A stretch of DNA of 64,000 nt from Cheiracanthium punctorium (lineage: Eukaryota; Arthropoda; Arachnida; Araneae; Cheiracanthiidae). The notes under the pieces were generated by a model. That model made no database searches. It had not been told where the DNA came from and worked only from the letters and a program-made list of their open reading frames with translations. The stretch spans positions 248,001-312,000 of the forward strand of contig JAWZYV010018244.1 in assembly GCA_038373885.1 (NCBI GenBank). The letters run 5' to 3'. This document shows, piece after piece, positions 59,402-64,000 of this stretch. A program made the translations under genes and the position numbers. Numbering within the stretch: the first letter of the stretch is position 1; each line of letters begins with the position of its first letter.

Positions 59402-59944
59402 TGTGCCTTTTTGCGTATTATACTCAGCTAATTGCGCCGCTTTTAAGTATGCAATATCGGTCCCATTTCTTTGTGAAGGTTATCCACCAAAAGTACTTTA
59501 GTTTATATAGATCACGATTCTCAGCATTTTTTCTTAGAAAGATTTTTGCCTTATCAACAAGTTTTAGGAATTCATCCAAGACTATTCTTCGTTTCGACTT
59601 CCGTACGATGGCGGATTGAACAAGATAATGGTTATAACTACTAAGTACCGTCTTTACTTATAGTTTTCTTAATTTATCATCCTTTTCATTAATTATAATT
59701 TAAATTATAATGTAAATAAATTATAATTAACTTACATTGTAATTTATATAGCACGCTTATTACATAATCATTTAGAATTTTGTTTCGCATTTAATATAAA
59801 CTCCGCTTAGGAAGTCACTCCGCTTAGTAAGTCATTTTTAAGGGCATCGAGAGTGATGTACTAACGAGGTTTGACTATATACGAACTACTGATGTGCAGA
59901 TGCTGAATAAACAGTGTCAATCAGATTGCGCTAGCAAGGGTGTG

Positions 59945-60060
59945 AGGTTTCACGGTTTTACTCTGCCTGTAAAACTACTTTCTTTGCACTGTTCATCTAT
60001 CGACTAAAAAAGCACGCTCTTTGAATATCACAAACTGGACTGTAATACTGCGGATTCGTT
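59945..60060 (+). repeat. Diverged third copy of part of the duplicated block
   Basis: TGTAAAACTACTTTCTTTGC, TCATCTATCGACTAAAAAAG and CTCTTTGAATATCA follow the same order as 55580-55660 (TGTAAAACTACTTTCTCTGC ... CTATTCGACTGAAGAGCA). This shows that part of the block belongs to an older repeat. Confidence 0.6.
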
Positions 60061-60124
60061 CCTAATTCTTAACATTTCGGCCGCAATTGAAAACTTCGTG
60101 CAATTCGTTCATCAAAGTTGAAAA

Positions 60125-60330
60125 CTTTGTGCTATTTCGGTCAATCTGTCTGTCAGTCCATTATCAAACTGCCGTAAGTATGCACCGATTGCCGTGAAAT
60201 GTATTCATGTTATTGATATGCACATGGGGGTGGGGATACACGAATTGAAGTTATTTCAGCATACAGCCAAAAGGAAAATATAGTTTAACCTTCAATAAAT
60301 GTTCTCTAGTATAGTGTACACTGGATTCTT
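60125..60330 (+). repeat. Dispersed repeat family Y, possible copy 4
   Basis: TCTGTCTGTCAGTCC, AACTGCCGTAAGTATGCACC and GATTGCCGTGAAAT match the 5' part of family Y (25365-25430 and the inverse of 28190-28240). Confidence 0.5.
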
Positions 60331-61997
60331 TTTTAAACGGTTTCAAAATAACGCAGTATAAAAATAATGGCAAAAAACATTTTATTCCATCTTTACCTCA
60401 GCGTAAAATTGAAACTTCTTTTTTGAGAATTTTACACCTGTTGTGCATATTTACTATTCAGCATTCACAGTGCAGTACATGGAACAGTTTATATAATAAA
60501 ATCTACCCACCATTATTCTTTATTTAGCATGCTTCTTTTGCACAGTTTTAATTTACATGGTGTTGCGCAGAATGAATCCACCGTGTGATAAAAGAATCCG
60601 GCGTATAGTACATCTTGGCTTAGAGGTTCGTCTACATTTATTAAAACAAATCCCAAGTTTAAAACTTCAACACAGCGATACTTTTTTTTGCGATATTAGA
60701 AATCTGCATGCCGGACAAAGAATAAAACAAGCTCTATTAAAAAAAAAATACAGTTGCATGAAATAAATGCCATCTGTCTTATCAATGGCTTTATTAAAGG
60801 AGATTTCAAACACAATAAAAACCATCGTGAAATCAGCTGATTTTATTAGGCAGCTACGATGCCTCAGACAGGGGCTTCAAACTTTATGCTTTGGCATTTT
60901 AACCTTATATAAGGTCTGATTAGGAAAAACTATAGGGTAAGTAATGAAATAACACAAATACATTGAGTACACCTCATATGAAAACTATTTACAGTTCTTC
61001 AAGATTAGTTCTCGTCGTGCACTGTGCACCTGTGACAATGTGTATACAAATCTTTGAGCGCTCCTGAAAACTCGTCTAATTATACAGCTTTTATAGAAAC
61101 ACTTTTAATTTTTGAAACAGAAGAAAAGTGGTGACAGGTCCTAGGGGTAAGGTGGGAACGACTGTTCAGCAAACTGATGTTTGGCAGGAAGCTGTTTTAC
61201 AAGCATAGCTGATTTGGGGGGTCGAGCGTTATTGTTAACTGAAACCTAGAGTCACACGTTTAAAAATAAAGAACCTTATTTGCTCTAAAAGAGCTAATTT
61301 AACTCTTTCGGAGTGATTTTAGTTCTTTGTTTTAAAGCGTGCGGGTTTCTCCAGATCTGCGCGTACGCGATAAATACGAGGCATGAATCATTTCGGCACC
61401 TCGCAGTAACCAGCAGAAACAAACATCTTATGAATAATGCAACGACTGTCAAAATAGTAAACAACAGTGTCTTCACACGCAGAGACTAATTTACGGAGGG
61501 GCGCTCGGGGCACGTGCCCTGGCACTCAATTTTTAGGAGCCCAAAAGCTCACTGGGTGTTATCAAAATATCTACTAAAGTTACCTTTCAATTAGTGTAAA
61601 AAACTGATTTCTACCAGATGAGTAAAATATTCAGTACACGAAAAACACTCAAAATTTTTTGAACGAGGAAGGAAAAATCAGATTTTCTGCTGAACAGATC
61701 TTATATTTAATCTTATATTTATTTCCCGGTATTTGTAAATAAACATTTCACCCTTTAACAGCATTAAAAATTTGGTTTAAAAAAATCCGATAGACTTTTT
61801 TCATCATTTCAAAGGAAACGGGAATTTTATTCATTTGAAATATTTTATGCATTTACCGTAAAGAATTCTTTAAAAATGCATTCGAGATTTTAATGTAAAG
61901 TGAATTTTTATGCATAGGTGATTTCAGGTACGTAATGTTAGTTTCAATTTAAGTAATATTCTACAACAACAACAAAAAAAAAGTGCCAAGACCCTCT

Positions 61998-62038
<41 letters not shown>

Positions 62039-62278
62039 CTCAAATTTTGTACATCTCCTCATTAATGTATTAGTGTATGGAGATTTTACTAACTGCGAAT
62101 TTTTTGTACGGGGACGGTATAAAAATTTAAATATTACATTTATTCAAATTTAACCTGAAAATTTTAATGGATACCATAAAATCATGCCCCTTTCTAAATA
62201 ACTTTGTAATTGTCTATGTCTCTTATCAATATTTGAAGACTAGGTAAGTGTTTTTTGGGACACCCGCATAGTTAGCAT
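60331..62278. other. No recognised gene
   Basis: The frame 60557-60766 (starts MVLRRMNPPCDKRIRRIVHL) has no domain I can name. A GC-richer patch lies at 61300-61560. Poly-A at 61999-62035 may mark an old retroposon 3' end, but nothing upstream is recognisable. Confidence 0.4.
61999..62035 (+). repeat. A37 homopolymer
   Basis: Uninterrupted run of 37 A residues, the longest homopolymer in the window. Confidence 0.95.
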
Positions 62279-62455
62279 CAGAGGCGTAGCCAGAAATTTT
62301 TCATTGGGGAGGGGGTGGGGATTACGACTACTGCAACTCACATATATGCATACATGTGTGTGATAAGGGAGTGAAGAATATACATTTTGTATGGCAAAAA
62401 ATTCCTCATGGGGGACTTATGACCCCCCTAACCCCCCCCCCCTGGCTACGCCCTG
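62279..62455. mobile_element. hAT-type MITE (177 bp)
   Basis: Ends CAGAGGCGTAGCCAGAAA and, read inward from the right, CAGGGCGTAGCCAGGGGG. Flanking GTTAGCAT and GCTAGCAT match at seven of eight positions. CAG-x-GGCGTAGCCAG is a hAT end type seen widely in animals. Confidence 0.85.
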
Positions 62456-62463
62456 GCTAGCAT

Positions 62464-63869
62464 AAAAACAAATTGAAAAAGTTTTACAACAAACAAAAGA
62501 ATTAGCGACAAACGCGAGACGGAAAATAGGCATGTCTCGTCTCCCAAAACAGCTGCAAAGCTCTGTCTAGTCTCTTTATAGTAATGATAAAAATGTCTCG
62601 CCTCGCATCCATCTCTATTTTATCCTTGAAAACATCGTTCAACTTACTATCATTCGTAAAGCCCAAAATGAGCGCTAAATACGCCAAAAAGGAATATTGG
62701 AAAAATATTTATGCACTCAAGACAGGAGGCTTCCCCGGCCCGTTGTAGCGAAGTGACTACGTCATTTAGTTATGACGTTGTACATGTTGGAGGATTCTGA
62801 TATTTTTAAGGCTTCTTTGCCGTATTTTTCAGATTTCAAAGTTGTCACAGACATGCTATTATAAAGGAATTCGGAGATTTTGAATACATTTTCATTTCAA
62901 TATAGTTCCTTTGTTGATCCCCAAAACACAATTTTAATTCGAGTTTACTCTTTTTTTTTTTCAGTTTGTAAATGCATTTTTGTACCTGCAAAACTTCCCA
63001 AAATTCAAAACCATGTTACTTAAATCGAAAACTTTTTAGTTGTATTATTTTTTGTTTCAACTTGAATGCACCAATGAACAAGGCAGTGAGTTATTTGCAT
63101 GTAAAAGATTAAAAGAACCACTAGAAAAATCGAATAGACCTCCATCATTATTTCCAAGCGCAATAAAACGATTTATATCGGAATCATTAATAATTCTATC
63201 GGGGTACAGAGTAAAAAAAGCATTGATATAAATAATAATTAAAGAAACATTCATATAATAGCGATTGTAACATTATAATTGGAATTTCCCTACAAATGGA
63301 ATGAACATAATAGAGTTAACTAACACATGCTGTATTACACATCGAGTAAATTTTCCAGATAACTGATAGCATAATATTTTTTTAAAGTTTTAATTAAAAA
63401 TTAATAATCATAAAAATTACTTTGTATTAAATTATCGATGGAAACAGCATTTTTAAACTCATATAGTGGAGAATGATCAGTTAAAATTTTTAAGAAAATA
63501 ACTGCTGATTCCGAGATATTTTACATGAAAGGCAAGACAAAAAATAAATCATAAAATAAATTTAAAACAAGACAAGAAATGTTTAAAACCGCTGTATAAT
63601 GTATTATTAAAATAATTTCAATGTGTTGAATGTTTAGGTCACCGTTAGAATAAAACAAAAATAAAATAAAACAAAAGGCTGAAACTTCAATGCTAGTAAG
63701 ATGGGATTTTTTAAAGCATTGACCGTTTTCGCTATTCTTGCTATCTTATAGGATAGTACTGATAATTATTTTTTAAATAGTATATGCCGAATTTTAAAAC
63801 TTGCAAATGTTTTTATAGTCTTTCTAATGTTTAAAATATTTTTAGCTCAGTCTTGCATTAATTACTTTG
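62464..63869. other. No recognised gene
   Basis: Contains minus-strand frame 62502-62687 and plus-strand frame 63040-63231, both short and without a recognised domain; otherwise AT-rich. Confidence 0.4.
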
Positions 63870-64000
63870 GCCAGTAGTCAAGAGGTTTAATTATGAATAC
63901 TTTTTGCATTTTTCAACTTGAAATTGACTTTGTGAATTTTTAACTCTTTTCATAATCGTAAAAAGTCATTGTTTTAATTAATTACAACGAGGGTAACTTG
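63870..64000 (+). repeat. Dispersed repeat W, copy 2 (cut by window end)
   Basis: Aligns with 47210-47340 through CTTTTTGCATTTTTCAACTT, TTTAACTCTTTTCATAATCG and TAATTAATTACAA-like sequence. Confidence 0.45.

Larger units (their letters stand above)
57492..59877. mobile_element. Probable Tigger/mariner-type element enclosing the duplicated block
   Basis: CAGTCAAACCTCGTTAGTA (57492) and its inverse ending at 59877 (TACTAACGAGGTTTGACT) form 18-bp inverted ends. AAGTCAC and GGAGTGAC motifs occur subterminally on both sides (CGCTTAGTAAGTCA on the right). TA follows the right end; the left TSD would be mutated to TG. Inside are duplicated block 2, a piggyBac MITE and a piggyBac end fragment. The remaining 59400-59620 minus-strand frame (IVLDEFLKLVDKA ...) is unassigned. 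Confidence 0.6.

Noticed and set aside
61999..62035. Poly-A tail of a processed pseudogene
   Set aside because: No recognisable coding sequence or TSD around the A run.

Overview
This window looks like AT-rich intergenic or intronic DNA of an animal, most likely an arthropod and possibly an arachnid. The phylum-level guess rests on overall composition and on the mix of piggyBac, Tigger/pogo, hAT, Transib, Helitron and tRNA-SINE sequences, not on any host gene, so it is weak. I found no intact protein-coding gene, rRNA, functional tRNA or CRISPR array. Open frames are short, carry no recognisable host domain, and mostly read through repeats. What can be supported is a dense layered record of mobile elements, many with exact ends and target-site duplications (TSDs).

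The dominant family is a piggyBac-type non-autonomous element (TTAA TSD, ends CCCTTTAACGCGCAG and CCCTTTGAGGCGCAA). There are ten copies or near-copies and one end fragment, at about 1.4, 15.5, 20.5, 23.9, 24.7, 28.5, 31.2, 40.0, 55.8, 58.1 and 59.2 kb. Its 3' half is a very long hairpin; the best copy (24750-25003) is a perfect palindrome with arms of about 125 bp. Within several copies both arms share the same private variants, so the arms appear to evolve in concert.

Other layers: (i) Tigger/pogo elements at 8.66-9.13, 9.43-10.19, 12.2-12.7, 13.65-14.43, 53.37-53.55 and probably 57.49-59.88 kb, three of them with decayed transposase pieces; (ii) nine hAT-type elements with 8-bp TSDs (six exact, three with one or two mismatches) plus one probable older hAT; (iii) a 1.8-kb Transib-type element (33999-35783) with 5-bp CGTCG TSDs and RSS-like ends; (iv) a decayed Helitron Pif1-type helicase (51.74-52.74 kb) interrupted by foreign sequence; (v) a tRNA-derived SINE family with five copies (32.2, 34.3, 40.9, 46.3 and 57.2 kb); (vi) a small foldback family (4.3, 13.6 and 21.7 kb); (vii) three further dispersed repeat families. 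A near-identical 1.65-kb block is present twice (55254-56901 and 57576-59232).

Nesting gives relative ages: hAT inside piggyBac (20.76 kb), Tigger inside foldback (13.65 kb), foldback inside an older repeat (21.72 kb), SINE inside a hAT with another hAT at its edge (40.88-42.20 kb), and SINE inside Transib (34.26 kb). The only places with a hint of host sequence are a possible ABCC-transporter exon relic at 0.24-0.48 kb and a GC-richer segment at 53.64-54.30 kb; both are weak.
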